64,000 nucleotides of DNA from Streptomyces sp. ISL-12 (GTDB taxonomy: Bacteria > Actinomycetota > Actinomycetes > Streptomycetales > Streptomycetaceae), in contig NZ_JAGGOO010000060.1 in assembly GCF_018614415.1 (NCBI RefSeq), positions 31,953 through 95,952 of the forward strand, given 5' to 3'. The stretch's first letter is position 1, and every line of letters starts with the position of its first letter. The translations under genes and the position numbers were made by a program. Shown one piece after another: positions 32,377-42,239 of this stretch. The notes under the pieces are model-generated. The model had not been told where the DNA came from, searched no databases, and saw only the letters and a program-made list of their open reading frames with translations.

Positions 32377-34248
32377 TCACAGCGCCGACGGGTCCTGCGG
32401 CCCGCGCCCGGAGAGCACCTCCCCGTACGCCTGCATCAGGTCCGGCAGCCGCAGCGTCGCCAGGTCCTCGCGGGTGAGCGCGCCGGGATAGGCGGACAGC
32501 CGCAGATCCCGGTACGCGCAGCTCTTCTCGTAGAGCGTCCGCAGGAACCGCCCGTTGCCCAGCTCGTCGATCCACCCCTGCTCGACGACGTGCCCGGCGA
32601 TCGAGCGCAGCTCGTCGAGCGCCTCCTCGTCCCACAGGTCGCCGTTCTCGGCGGCCAGCACCTCGCCGATCGCGGTCAGCTCGGAGGGGCGGTAGGACGG
32701 GAAGTCCACACGGGTGGTGAACCGGGAGGAGAGCCCCGGGTTGGCGGCGAGCAGGCGGTCCATGCCCTCCGGGTAGCCGGCCAGGATCACCACGAGGTGG
32801 TCGCGGTTGTCCTCGGCCCGCTTCAGCAGCACCTGGAGGGCCTCGTCGCCGTACGCGTCACCCTTGCCGTAGCCGGAGTTGGACAAGGCGTACGCCTCGT
32901 CGACGAAGAGGACTCCGCCGAGCGCGGAGTCGATCAGCTCGTTGGCCTTCACGGCGGTCTGCCCGAGGTACTCGCCGACCAGGTCGGCCCGCTGCGCCTC
33001 CACCAGGTGGTCGCCGCCGAGCAGTCCGAGGGCGTAGAAGACGCGGCCCAGGATGCGGGCCACGGTGGTCTTGCCGGTGCCGGAGGGGCCGGAGAAGACG
33101 AAGTGCCGTTTCGGCGGCTGGACCGGCAGGCCCTGTCCGGCCCGCAGCCGCGCCATGTTCAGCTGTGCCGACAACGCCTTGACCTGCCGCTTCACCGGTT
33201 CCAGGCCCACCATCCGCTCCAGCTCGGCGAGCGCCTGCTCCAGTAAACGCGGATCGGTGGGACCGGTGGGCAGGGACGGGTCGGGCGCCGCGGTCTTGTG
33301 CCGCACCGAGGGGTCGGCCGCCGCGGGCGGGGGAGAGGCGGGCGGTCCGAAGGCGGACAGTTTCAGATCCCGTTCCTCGGTGCCGAACAGCGGATCGAGG
33401 CTGTCGGGGCCATCGATCCCGTCCACGGAGTCCTGCCCGGCGCCGGACAGGGTCAGCGCCGCCATGTCCCCGGTGTCCTCGTACTCGTCGCCCTCGGCGA
33501 TCGCCGCCAGCCGCGCCGAGGTGTCCATGAACCCGGGGTCGACCCGGTGCACCGCGCGGTACAGCGGCAGGGCGGCGGCGCTGCGGCCGGTGCCCTCGCG
33601 GGAGCGGGCCAGCCAGTAGCGCAGCTCCTTGCGCTGCGGCTGCTCGCTGCGGCACCGCATCAGCGCCCCGGCCAGCAGCGGCTCGGCCTGCCCGTACATC
33701 TCCAGGCGGACCCGGGCCATGCCGCCGAACAGACCCGCCTCGATGCCCAGCAGCGGGTCGCCGAGCAGCGGATCGGTGTGCCGGACGAGCTGCTCCCAGT
33801 CCTTGACGAGATAGGCCCGGCAGGCGTGCAGGAAACGGACGTGGTGGTCGGTGTCCACCGGCGGCAGCCCGGCCAGCGCCCGGTCCAGCTCCGGGACGTG
33901 GCGGCCGTCCAGCCAGTGCGAGGCGTGCGCGAGCAGCAGGTCGCGCGGGCTCTCCAGCACAGGCTGCACCCACCAGCCCAGCCAGTACCAGGAGTTGAGC
34001 GTACGGCCGTGGCGGGCGCGCTGCTCGCCGAACCGGTCCCGGTGCCGGAACATCCTGAGCAGCGCGGCCGTCGTGTCGACGCGCAGCGCGTGCAGCCCGA
34101 GCCATCCGTCGGCCATGCCCGGATCGATCCGCACCGCGGTCCGGAACTCCTCCTCCGCCTGCGGATAGGCGCCCATCGTGTAGGCGTCCACGCCTCGCAG
34201 CCAGGCGAGGTCGGCCGGGGCCGGCGGGCCCTGCGTGCCGAAGTCCAT
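32377..34248 (-). CDS. EccA-like AAA+ ATPase (CbxX/CfqX family) with TPR-like N-terminus
   Basis: Cytoplasmic ATPase of 623 aa, the size of mycobacterial EccA. The N-terminal half is helical and TPR-like (AYTMGAYPQAEEEFRTAVRI near residue 25). After a Pro/Asp-rich linker the AAA+ domain shows Walker A FSGPSGTGKTTVAR near 384, Walker B GGVLFVDEAY near 447, and the CbxX-type arginine region GLSSRFTTRVDFPSY near 510. ATG 34248 is preceded by GGGGGA; longer frames upstream are not protein-like. EccA acts as a cytosolic partner of type VII secretion, but no ESX genes are nearby, so it could serve a distant ESX locus or act separately. Confidence 0.85.
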   Translation of the reverse strand: MDFGTQGPPAPADLAWLRGVDAYTMGAYPQAEEEFRTAVRIDPGMADGWLGLHALRVDTTAALLRMFRHRDRFGEQRARHGRTLNSWYWLGWWVQPVLESPRDLLLAHASHWLDGRHVPELDRALAGLPPVDTDHHVRFLHACRAYLVKDWEQLVRHTDPLLGDPLLGIEAGLFGGMARVRLEMYGQAEPLLAGALMRCRSEQPQRKELRYWLARSREGTGRSAAALPLYRAVHRVDPGFMDTSARLAAIAEGDEYEDTGDMAALTLSGAGQDSVDGIDGPDSLDPLFGTEERDLKLSAFGPPASPPPAAADPSVRHKTAAPDPSLPTGPTDPRLLEQALAELERMVGLEPVKRQVKALSAQLNMARLRAGQGLPVQPPKRHFVFSGPSGTGKTTVARILGRVFYALGLLGGDHLVEAQRADLVGEYLGQTAVKANELIDSALGGVLFVDEAYALSNSGYGKGDAYGDEALQVLLKRAEDNRDHLVVILAGYPEGMDRLLAANPGLSSRFTTRVDFPSYRPSELTAIGEVLAAENGDLWDEEALDELRSIAGHVVEQGWIDELGNGRFLRTLYEKSCAYRDLRLSAYPGALTREDLATLRLPDLMQAYGEVLSGRGPQDPSAL

Positions 34249-34705
34249 CACGTCCCCCACAAACCGTGCCCCCGTCGGTATGCCACCAGGCCGTGGCCCG
34301 CCTTGCTCCGACCGCTGAACCGCTGTGCCCCGGAACGGAGTTGCCAGGTGCCCGGGGCAGTCGTCCGCGGGCCGCACCGAGGGCATCGTACCTGCGGGGG
34401 TCTTCCCTCCGAAGAGGGCCGTGACATGCGGTTGCGCGGGGTGGGAGCAGACGGGGCGCAGGGGAGCGCGGTAACCGAGGGTAAGCGGTCGGCGTCGCCG
34501 GACACTCCGAAAAGGGGTGATGTAGACAGAACGAAGCCCCCGATCACGGGGGAACAACCGGGGGCTTCGTGTCTGTCGGCGACCCCGAAAGGCCGCACAT
34601 TGAGAACGTAAGACCTGTACGGCCCTTGGGTCAAGCCGAGTTGGGGCTTCCCGGGAACTTGCCAGGTAGGCGTCTTCACGAGTTCGACACAACGGCGGCG
34701 ACCGG
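34249..34705. other. Intergenic region of 457 nt
   Basis: It holds the promoter side of the AAA+ ATPase gene and a strong terminator hairpin (34526-34576) for the upstream kinase gene. No other gene or RNA is recognised. Confidence 0.6.
34526..34576 (-). terminator. Long terminator hairpin downstream of the uridine kinase-like gene
   Basis: The 12-bp perfect stem ACGAAGCCCCCG (34531-34542) / CGGGGGCTTCGT (34559-34570) is extended by ACAGA/TCTGT past one bulged base. An inner CCCCCG...CGGGGG alternative fold also exists. Confidence 0.8.
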
Positions 34706-35506
34706 TCACTCCGCGTGAGGGTCCGGCCCCTGCGGCCCCGTCCCGGCAGGCCCGGCGAGCACCTCGTACCCCTCTTGCTCCTTTTGTCCCGAACGCACCA
34801 GGAGGTTGGCATGGGGGCGCGAAGGGTCACGGCGGAAGTGCTCGCGCTCGGCCGGGACCCACCCGTCCCAGAACTCCCGCTGCTCCTCGCCGTCGCGGGC
34901 CCGCCCCCTCGCCCATGCCTCCTCGGGCGGCAGCTCCAGCCACAGCAGCGCGGCCAGCCAGGGGCGCAGCGCCCGACGGCCCGCGCCCACCCCTTCCATC
35001 AGGACCACCGGGGCCGGCGGCAGCGCGCGGGGCGGGCCGAAGCGCCGGGCGCGCCAGTCGTAGGGGGTGTAGCGGGCGGTCCCGCCCCGGCTGAACGGCT
35101 CGATCACCTGCTCGAGGAGCCGGCCGGTCCAGTCGAACAGTTCCTCGTGGCTGGCGATGTCGTCGAGGTGCAGCACGGGCGCGCCGCCGAGCGCCCGTGC
35201 CAGCCGCCCGGCGAACGTGGACTTCCCGGAGCCCGCGTGCCCGTCGACACCGATCAGACGGACCGGGCCGCAGGACGGGGGCAGCCGTCGGAGGCGGGAG
35301 GCTAGTGCGTGGATGACGGGTCCTGGGTGGTGTGGGCGGCGGTCGGTCGCGCAGCACTCTAACCGCCACCGTCCCGCACCCTCCGGGGCGCCCGTGGCGA
35401 AGGGCGGTACGCACGGGCGTGGCGTGGGCGAAACGCTGGCAGCGGCGGGCGGCGGCGGGCCATAGTGGGCGCACAACCGTGCAAGGACCTGCCCCGACTC
35501 GGACAC
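34706..35506 (-). CDS. Uridine kinase-like P-loop NTPase
   Basis: P-loop kinase related to uridine kinase and phosphoribulokinase. The conserved core starts near residue 62: VRLIGVDGHAGSGKST (Walker A), VLHLDDIASHEELFDW (substrate acid loop), YTPYDWRARRF and VVLMEGVGAG (Walker B strand). The C-terminal part (GRARDGEEQREFWDGWV) is the lid and base-binding region. The N-terminus is uncertain: no ATG or GTG with a ribosome binding site precedes the core closely, and GTG 35506 adds about 60 Pro-rich residues that overlap the promoter of the divergent peptidase gene. Expected role: pyrimidine salvage, phosphorylating uridine or a similar nucleoside. Confidence 0.78.
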   Translation of the reverse strand: MSESGQVLARLCAHYGPPPPAAASVSPTPRPCVPPFATGAPEGAGRWRLECCATDRRPHHPGPVIHALASRLRRLPPSCGPVRLIGVDGHAGSGKSTFAGRLARALGGAPVLHLDDIASHEELFDWTGRLLEQVIEPFSRGGTARYTPYDWRARRFGPPRALPPAPVVLMEGVGAGRRALRPWLAALLWLELPPEEAWARGRARDGEEQREFWDGWVPAEREHFRRDPSRPHANLLVRSGQKEQEGYEVLAGPAGTGPQGPDPHAE

Positions 35507-35523
35507 CTGGGGGTCTTCCGCCC

Positions 35524-36903
35524 ATGAGCAGAGCCGAACAGCCGTCCCGCAGAGCCGTCCTGGCCGTCGCGGTCGCCGCCGCGGTAGCGGGCACCGCCAG
35601 CACTTCGGCCGCGGCGGTCCCGGCCCCCGCCGACCCCGCGGCCGGCGCGGACACCGGTGGGTCGGACACCGCCCGCCGCGTCGACCACCGTTCCTGGACC
35701 ACGTACCGCGACTGGCGCGGCGGAACCGCGCGGGGTACCCGTGCCGTCGCGGGCGACCGCCCTGGCCTCGTGCTCGGCACCCCCGCCGGGATCGTGTCCT
35801 ATACCGACCCGCACACCGGCCGGAGTGCCGACTGGGAGTACGCGACCTGGACCTCGCCCGTCCACCGGCTCGCCGTGCCCGCGACGGAGGCCGTCGTGTC
35901 CTGGAACGCCCACACCCCGGACGGCACCTGGCTCCAGGCCGAACTGCAGGGCACCTACTCCGACGGCACGGACACCCCCTGGTACGTGATGGGCCGCTGG
36001 GCCGCGGGCGACCAGGACATCCGGCGCACCTCGGTGGACGACCAGAGCGACGGCAGGAGCAGCGTCTGGACGGACACCTTCGCCGTCGACGACGCCTCGA
36101 CGGGCCTGCGCCTGGCCTCCTGCCGGCTCCGCCTGACGCTGTACCGCCGGCCCGGCACGCGCACCACCCCCACCGTCCGGCGGCTCGACGCGATGGGCTC
36201 GGACATCCCCGACCGCTTCACCGTCCCCGCCTCCGTACCGGGTCTCGCCCGGGAACTGGCGGTCCCGCGTTACTCGCAGGAGATCCACAAGGGGCAGTAC
36301 CCCGAGTACGACAACGGCGGCGAGGCCTGGTGCAGCCCCACCTCCTCCCAGATGGTCATCGAGTACTGGGGCGGCCGGCTCACCGAGGAGCAACTGGCCT
36401 GGGTCGACCCCTCGTACGCCGACCCCCAGGTGTGCCACGCGGCCCGCCACACCTTCGACCACCAGTACGCCGGCTGCGGCAACTGGCCGTTCAACGCCGC
36501 CTACGCGGCCACCTTCGACGGCCTCCAGGGCGTGGTCACCCGCCTCGGTTCGCTCACCGACCTGGAGAAGCTGATCGCGGCCGGCATCCCGGTCATCACG
36601 TCCCAGTCGTTCCTGGCCGAGGAGCTGACCGGCGCCGGCTACGGCACCGCCGGGCACCTGATGACGGTGATCGGCTTCACCGCCGACGGCGACGTGATCG
36701 CCAACGACCCCGCCTCCGAGAGCAACGAGGCGGTGCGGCGCGTCTACCGGCGGCGCGAGTGGGAGAACATCTGGCTCAGGACCAAGCGGTACAACGCCTC
36801 CGGCAACGTCGCCTCGGGCACCGGCGGCGTCTGCTACCTGTTCTTCCCGGCCCGCCCGACCCCGCACCAGCGCGCGGCGCTCGCGGCGGTGGGCGTGCGC
36901 TGA
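35524..36903 (+). CDS. Tat-exported C39-family cysteine peptidase
   Basis: Secreted protein of 459 aa. The signal peptide has a twin-arginine motif (SRRAVLAVAV) and an Ala-rich h-region. The first half is a beta-rich domain of unknown role; the second is a peptidase_C39_2 (papain-like) domain with Cys in EAWCSPTSS near residue 269, His in TAGHLMTVIGF near 376 and Asp in VIANDPAS near 393. The nucleophile, His and Asp are all in the expected order. The ribosome binding site before ATG 35524 is weak. Divergent from the uridine kinase-like gene. Likely an extracellular or wall-associated processing enzyme. Confidence 0.85.
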   Translation: MSRAEQPSRRAVLAVAVAAAVAGTASTSAAAVPAPADPAAGADTGGSDTARRVDHRSWTTYRDWRGGTARGTRAVAGDRPGLVLGTPAGIVSYTDPHTGRSADWEYATWTSPVHRLAVPATEAVVSWNAHTPDGTWLQAELQGTYSDGTDTPWYVMGRWAAGDQDIRRTSVDDQSDGRSSVWTDTFAVDDASTGLRLASCRLRLTLYRRPGTRTTPTVRRLDAMGSDIPDRFTVPASVPGLARELAVPRYSQEIHKGQYPEYDNGGEAWCSPTSSQMVIEYWGGRLTEEQLAWVDPSYADPQVCHAARHTFDHQYAGCGNWPFNAAYAATFDGLQGVVTRLGSLTDLEKLIAAGIPVITSQSFLAEELTGAGYGTAGHLMTVIGFTADGDVIANDPASESNEAVRRVYRRREWENIWLRTKRYNASGNVASGTGGVCYLFFPARPTPHQRAALAAVGVR

Positions 36904-37046
36904 GGCCGCCCGGCGACGGTCCCCGGCCGCGCGGGCCGGGGACCGCCCTGTGACCGACATCTCTGCCGCGACGGCGCTTTTCGGTGGCAAGGTGGACGGA
37001 TCGGTGGGGGGAAGCCATCCGGTACGTCCGACCTCTGCGAGAAGCC

Positions 37047-37187
37047 ATGACCGCACACAGCGCCACTGCCACCCGCGTCCGCACCGGCGGCCCCCGGGAA
37101 GACGGCCCCCAGATCCTTGAGCACGTCATGGGCTGGACCCTCGTCGTGGTCGTCGCCATGCTCGTGGTCCAGCTCGGCCTGCTGTGA
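37047..37187 (+). CDS. SCO1431-family small membrane protein
   Basis: Only 46 aa: a hydrophilic first half (TAHSATATRVRTGG) and a single membrane helix (WTLVVVVAMLVVQLGLL) at the C-terminus. GAGAAG precedes ATG 37047; an upstream in-frame ATG would add 21 residues without a ribosome binding site. I recognise the pattern as the conserved Streptomyces SCO1431 family, which sits between the C39 peptidase and the TetR gene. Its role is unknown; such one-helix proteins often bind membrane complexes. Confidence 0.75.
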   Translation: MTAHSATATRVRTGGPREDGPQILEHVMGWTLVVVVAMLVVQLGLL

Positions 37188-37251
37188 CCTGACCCACGTC
37201 CCGGCTGCCATACTGCCAAGGTCCGCAGCCCGCCGCAGACCAGGGTCGATC

Positions 37252-37950
37252 TTGGATACCAGCCAGCAGAGCGCCGAACCGCCCACCACGGCTCCGCGAG
37301 CCGGACACGCCCCGCCCCGGGCCCGCGGCACCGAGCGCTCGCTGGCCCGCCGCGGCGAACTCATCGCCATCGGCCGGAGCCTGTTCGCCGACACCCCCTA
37401 CGACGCGCTCTCGATGGACGACATCGCCCGCGAGGCCCGCGTCGCCAAAGGGCTGATCTACTACTACTTCCGCTCCAAGCGCGGCTACTACCTGGCGATC
37501 GTCCAGGACTCGGCCGCCGACCTGGTGACCTTCGCCGCCGGCGGCCTCGACCTCGAGCCGGTGGACCGGGTGCACCGCACCGTCGACGGCTATCTGCGCT
37601 ACGCCGAGCACAACCAGGCCGCGTACCGCACCATCGTCTCCGGCGGCGTCGGCTTCGACGCCGAGGTGCACGCCGTCCGGGACCAGGTGCGCGAGGCGAT
37701 CGTCACCACCCTCGCCGAGGGCGCCTACGGCCGCGCCGGCATCTCGCCGCCGGCCCGCATGGGCCTGCTCGCCTGGGTCTGCGGCGTGGAGGGCGCCACC
37801 CTGGACTGGATCGGCCGCCCCGAACTGTCCCGCGAGACCATGTGCGCCCTGCTGGTGAAGACCCTCGGCGGCGCCCTGCGCGCCATCGAGGAGGTGGACC
37901 CGGCCCATCCGGCACCGGAGCCCGCCCGCCGCGACGGACGGGCTCCCTGA
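37252..37950 (+). CDS. TetR-family transcriptional regulator
   Basis: Regulator of 232 aa. After a Pro/Arg-rich N-terminus the TetR helix-turn-helix is at about residues 40-85 (MDDIAREARVAKGLIYYYFRSKRGYYLAI). The all-helical ligand domain ends in a Glu/Pro/Arg tail. TTG 37252 is the best start: CAGGG lies 8-9 nt before it, and no ATG/GTG closer to the domain has a site. It is convergent with the chitinase gene, 10 nt apart. The SLYYYF-like recognition helix and the ring of aromatic residues resemble regulators of lipid and acyl-CoA genes; the acyl-CoA dehydrogenase at 39542 is a possible target, by proximity only. Confidence 0.85.
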   Translation: MDTSQQSAEPPTTAPRAGHAPPRARGTERSLARRGELIAIGRSLFADTPYDALSMDDIAREARVAKGLIYYYFRSKRGYYLAIVQDSAADLVTFAAGGLDLEPVDRVHRTVDGYLRYAEHNQAAYRTIVSGGVGFDAEVHAVRDQVREAIVTTLAEGAYGRAGISPPARMGLLAWVCGVEGATLDWIGRPELSRETMCALLVKTLGGALRAIEEVDPAHPAPEPARRDGRAP

Positions 37951-37960
37951 GGCACGAGGG

Positions 37961-39190
<1,230 letters not shown>

Positions 39191-39261
39191 CGGGTTGGCT
39201 CCTCGTGGGGGGAAGAGGGAACGCGCCGATTGGCATGAACGCGGTAACGCGTTGGGCGGTC

Positions 39262-39306
39262 ACAGTAGGAGGACTAGACCAGTCCGGTCAATGGTTCGGA
39301 CCATTT
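39262..39306 (-). promoter_or_regulatory. Chitinase promoter with DasR-like operator and direct repeat
   Basis: On the minus strand: TTGACC (39286-39291), an 18-bp spacer, TACTGT (39262-39267). The spacer holds TGGTCTAGTCCT (13 of 16 fit to the dre consensus in the window 39268-39283). A second copy TGGTCCGAACCA lies just upstream of the -35 (about 39292-39303), giving the classic chitinase direct repeat. Confidence 0.75.
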
Positions 39307-39541
39307 CCCGAACGGGTGCGTTCCGTTTGCGGTCCCCGGAAGGCGGCCTCAGCATTTCTTGAAGTGAGCGGTCGTTAACTGGTGACTGACCGCTGCGGAT
39401 CGGGCATACTCACCGCAGAGTCGCTGGTCAGCGGCTTCCGAGACCCGGAAGTGCGCGCTCTGGCCACGGCCGACCGACCCGGCGAGCCGCCCACCCACGG
39501 CGCCGCCCGCCGGTGCGCCCCACAGGGAGGAGAGCGTCGCC

Positions 39542-40714
39542 ATGCACGACCGCGCCCCGCAGCCGGTGGAACGTCACCTGCCCACGGACGAGGCCCGGGA
39601 CCTGATCTCGCTCGTCCGTGACATCGCCCAGCGCGAGATCGCGCCGAAGGCGGCCGAGGAGGAGGACGCCGGACGCTTCCCGCGCGAGGTCTTCACCCTG
39701 CTCTCCGCCTCCGGTCTGCTCGGCCTGCCGTACGACGCCGAACACGGCGGCGGCGACCAGCCGTACGAGGTCTACCTCCAGGTCCTGGAGGAACTCGCCG
39801 CCGCCCGGCTCACCGTCGGCCTCGGCGTCAGCGTCCACACCCTCGCCTGCTACGCGCTGGCCGCCCACGGCACCAAGGAGCAGCGCGTCGAGCACCTGCC
39901 CGCGATGCTCGGCGGCGGCCTGCTCGGCGCCTACTGCCTCTCCGAGCCGTCCGCCGGCTCGGACGCCGCCTCGCTGCGCACCCGCGCCGTGCGCGACGGC
40001 GACGACTGGCTGATCACCGGCACCAAGGCGTGGATCACCCACGGCGGTGCCGCCGACTTCTACACCGTCATGGCGCGCACGGGGGAGGAGGGCCCGCGCG
40101 GCATCACCGCCTTCCTGGTTCCCGGGGACGCCGAGGGGCTGAGCGCGGCGGTGCCCGAGAGGAAGATGGGGCTCAAGGGCTCGCCCACCGCGCAGGTCCA
40201 CTTCGACGGCGTACGCGTGCCGGACGCGCGGCGGATCGGGGAGCCGGGCCAGGGCTTCTCGATCGCCCTGTCCGCGCTCGACTCGGGGCGCCTCGGCATC
40301 GCAGCCTGCGCGATCGGGGTGGCACAGGCGGCGCTCGACGAGGCCGTGCGCTACGCCACCGAGCGCCGGCAGTTCGGCAGGCCGATCGCCGACTTCCAGG
40401 GGCTGCGCTTCATGCTCGCCGACATGGCGACCCAGATCGAGGCCGGCCGCGCCCTGTACCTGGCGGCGGCCCGGCTGCGCGACGCGGGACGGCCGTTCGC
40501 CCGGCAGTCGGCGATGGCCAAGCTGCACTGCACCGACACGGCGATGCGGGTGACCACCGACGCCGTGCAGATCCTCGGCGGCTACGGCTACACCGCGGAC
40601 TTCCCGGCCGAGCGGTACATGCGCGAGGCGAAGGTCCTGCAGATCGTCGAGGGCACCAATCAGATCCAGCGGATGGTCATCGCCCGCCATCTCGCGGGGC
40701 CGGAGGAGCGCTGA
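39542..40714 (+). CDS. Acyl-CoA dehydrogenase
   Basis: FAD enzyme of 390 aa catalysing the first oxidation step of fatty or branched acyl-CoA. Family blocks: AYCLSEPSAGSDAASL near residue 138, WITHGGAADFYTV near 165, RRQFGRPIADFQGLRFMLADM near 285 and QILGGYGYTADFPAERYMREAKVLQIVEGTNQIQR near the end; the Glu of VEGTNQIQ (about residue 370) is the catalytic base. GGGAGGAG precedes ATG 39542. Its 3' end overlaps a small minus-strand gene by 38 nt. Confidence 0.93.
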   Translation: MHDRAPQPVERHLPTDEARDLISLVRDIAQREIAPKAAEEEDAGRFPREVFTLLSASGLLGLPYDAEHGGGDQPYEVYLQVLEELAAARLTVGLGVSVHTLACYALAAHGTKEQRVEHLPAMLGGGLLGAYCLSEPSAGSDAASLRTRAVRDGDDWLITGTKAWITHGGAADFYTVMARTGEEGPRGITAFLVPGDAEGLSAAVPERKMGLKGSPTAQVHFDGVRVPDARRIGEPGQGFSIALSALDSGRLGIAACAIGVAQAALDEAVRYATERRQFGRPIADFQGLRFMLADMATQIEAGRALYLAAARLRDAGRPFARQSAMAKLHCTDTAMRVTTDAVQILGGYGYTADFPAERYMREAKVLQIVEGTNQIQRMVIARHLAGPEER

Positions 40715-40922
40715 GGTCGCCGGGTCCGCCCGGGGGCGCCGCGAGCTCGGCCCACTCGGGGTCGTGGCGCCCGGGCAGAGTGCGGCCGCGGTCGGCCCAG
40801 GTCCGCATCAGCTCGCGGTAGATCGGCGGGTCCGGGGGCTGGGGCGCCGGCGGAAGCACTCCGGCGGGCACCGGGACGAACACGCGCCGCCGGCGCCCGG
40901 TCGCCGTGAACGTGGGGGTCAT
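40677..40922 (-). CDS. Small conserved-looking hypothetical protein
   Basis: An 81-aa protein rich in Pro and Arg with a clear middle (PPIYRELMRTWADRGRTLPGRHDPEWAELA). It resembles a short Streptomyces family found next to this acyl-CoA dehydrogenase. No strong ribosome binding site precedes ATG 40922, and the end overlaps the dehydrogenase gene. Coding status rests on the sensible residue mix; the competing frames are more Arg/Pro-biased. No function can be assigned. Confidence 0.5.
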   Translation of the reverse strand: MTPTFTATGRRRRVFVPVPAGVLPPAPQPPDPPIYRELMRTWADRGRTLPGRHDPEWAELAAPPGGPGDLSAPPAPRDGGR

Positions 40923-41088
40923 ACCAGGGCAACGTGCGAAACGCCGGACAGGTCACCGGCGCGTGGAATCGCGCGTGAGTTCACCGGGGTCCGGGCGCGC
41001 GCCCCCGGTGACGGTGTCGCGGAGGTCCGGCGGCCGGGCAGGGGGACCGGCCGGCCGCGTCCTCGGCCGGCCGAAGGCCGCGCGCGGC

Positions 41089-41526
41089 TCAGGCGGCGTC
41101 GCGCCGCATCACCGGCACGCGCATCGGGCGCGAACCCGGGCCGCCGACGTGGGAGAAGGGCTGCATCCGCCAGTCCAGGCCCTGAGGAAGCGTCAACAGC
41201 AGGGCGGTGTCCTGCTCCTGGGGCCGGAAGGACTCGTCCGCGGGGCGGGCGTCGGTCGCCCGGCGGCCGGTGCCGGCGCAGACCGTGAGCCCGAACGGGT
41301 TCCACGGCGAGGCGCACAGCGCGTGCTCCGGCAGGACCTCCTCGTCCGCCAGCAGGGCGATGGGCTGCGCGCAGTCCGGGCAGATCACCCGGTACATCTC
41401 GAAGGTGTCGTAGGCGTCGAGTTCGTCCTCGTCGAAGGCGTCGGGTTCGACACCCTCCGGCGTGGGCTCGACGGCCGGCTGCTGCCGCTTGGGCGTGGTA
41501 CGACCAGGGCGCTGAAGACTCTGCAT
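41089..41526 (-). CDS. Hypothetical zinc-ribbon-like protein
   Basis: Protein of 145 aa. An acidic stretch (DAFDEDELDAYDTFEMY) leads to a Cys cluster C49, C52 (CPDC), C71 and C83 that could bind zinc; the C-terminus is Arg/Pro-rich. The start is ATG 41526 with GGGGGAG 6 nt upstream; an upstream in-frame ATG adds 23 unlikely residues. Divergent from the Lrp gene. I recall a conserved Streptomyces protein at this place, but its role is not known. Confidence 0.7.
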   Translation of the reverse strand: MQSLQRPGRTTPKRQQPAVEPTPEGVEPDAFDEDELDAYDTFEMYRVICPDCAQPIALLADEEVLPEHALCASPWNPFGLTVCAGTGRRATDARPADESFRPQEQDTALLLTLPQGLDWRMQPFSHVGGPGSRPMRVPVMRRDAA

Positions 41527-41751
41527 GGGATTCTCCCCCTCGGGCTGGGCCGTGAAGGCACTGCGGCCTCGACCACAGCAAGCACTTCCCGTCACCCATC
41601 GGCGGTAATCACGAGAACATCACGGAGACTGTTCGGGGCCTGTGGCGTTCGTCACATGCCGCCCGCAGGTGCCCTGCGCCCCCGCGCACCGGGCGGGGCC
41701 CGGGGCATTCAGGTGTCCGGGGAGGTCAAGCGCACTGTAGGTTCTTGCGCC

Positions 41752-42192
41752 ATGGAGGAGCTGGACCGACAGATCGTGCAGCTGCTCGTCAAGGACGGGC
41801 GGATGAGCTACACCGACCTGGGCAAGGCCACGGGCCTGTCCACGTCGGCCGTGCACCAGCGGGTGCGGCGGCTGGAGCAGCGTGGCGTCATCCGCGGGTA
41901 CGCCGCGGTCGTCGACCCGGAGGCCGTCGGGCTGCCGATGACCGCTTTCATCTCGGTGAAACCGTTCGACCCCAGCGCCCCCGACGACATCGCGGACCGG
42001 CTGGCCGGCGTCCCCGAGATCGAGGCGTGCCACAGCGTGGCCGGCGACGAGAACTACATCCTCAAGGTGCGCGTCGCCACCCCGCACGAACTGGAGGAAC
42101 TCCTCGCCCGGCTGCGCTCCCTGGCCGGGGTGTCCACGCGCACGACGGTGGTGCTGTCCACCCCGTACGAGGCGCGGCCGCCGCGGATCTGA
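41752..42192 (+). CDS. Lrp/AsnC-family transcriptional regulator
   Basis: Complete Lrp-type regulator of 146 aa: HTH at residues 15-50 (MSYTDLGKATGLSTSAVHQRVRRLEQRGVIRGY) and a RAM ligand domain (VDPEAVGLPMTAFISV, CHSVAGDENYILKVRV, LRSLAGVSTRTTVVLS). No ribosome binding site is seen; a TAGGTT -10-like box (41738-41743) ends 8 nt before the ATG, suggesting a leaderless transcript. It precedes the amidohydrolase gene by 47 nt on the same strand. Confidence 0.9.
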   Translation: MEELDRQIVQLLVKDGRMSYTDLGKATGLSTSAVHQRVRRLEQRGVIRGYAAVVDPEAVGLPMTAFISVKPFDPSAPDDIADRLAGVPEIEACHSVAGDENYILKVRVATPHELEELLARLRSLAGVSTRTTVVLSTPYEARPPRI

Positions 42193-42239
42193 CGGACCTG
42201 TGTGCGGGGTGACCCCGGCGAGGGGCGAGACTGGTGTCC

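Noticed and set aside
32377..34248. Type VII secretion locus
   Set aside because: Only the EccA-like ATPase is present; no EccB-E, MycP or WXG100 gene in the window.
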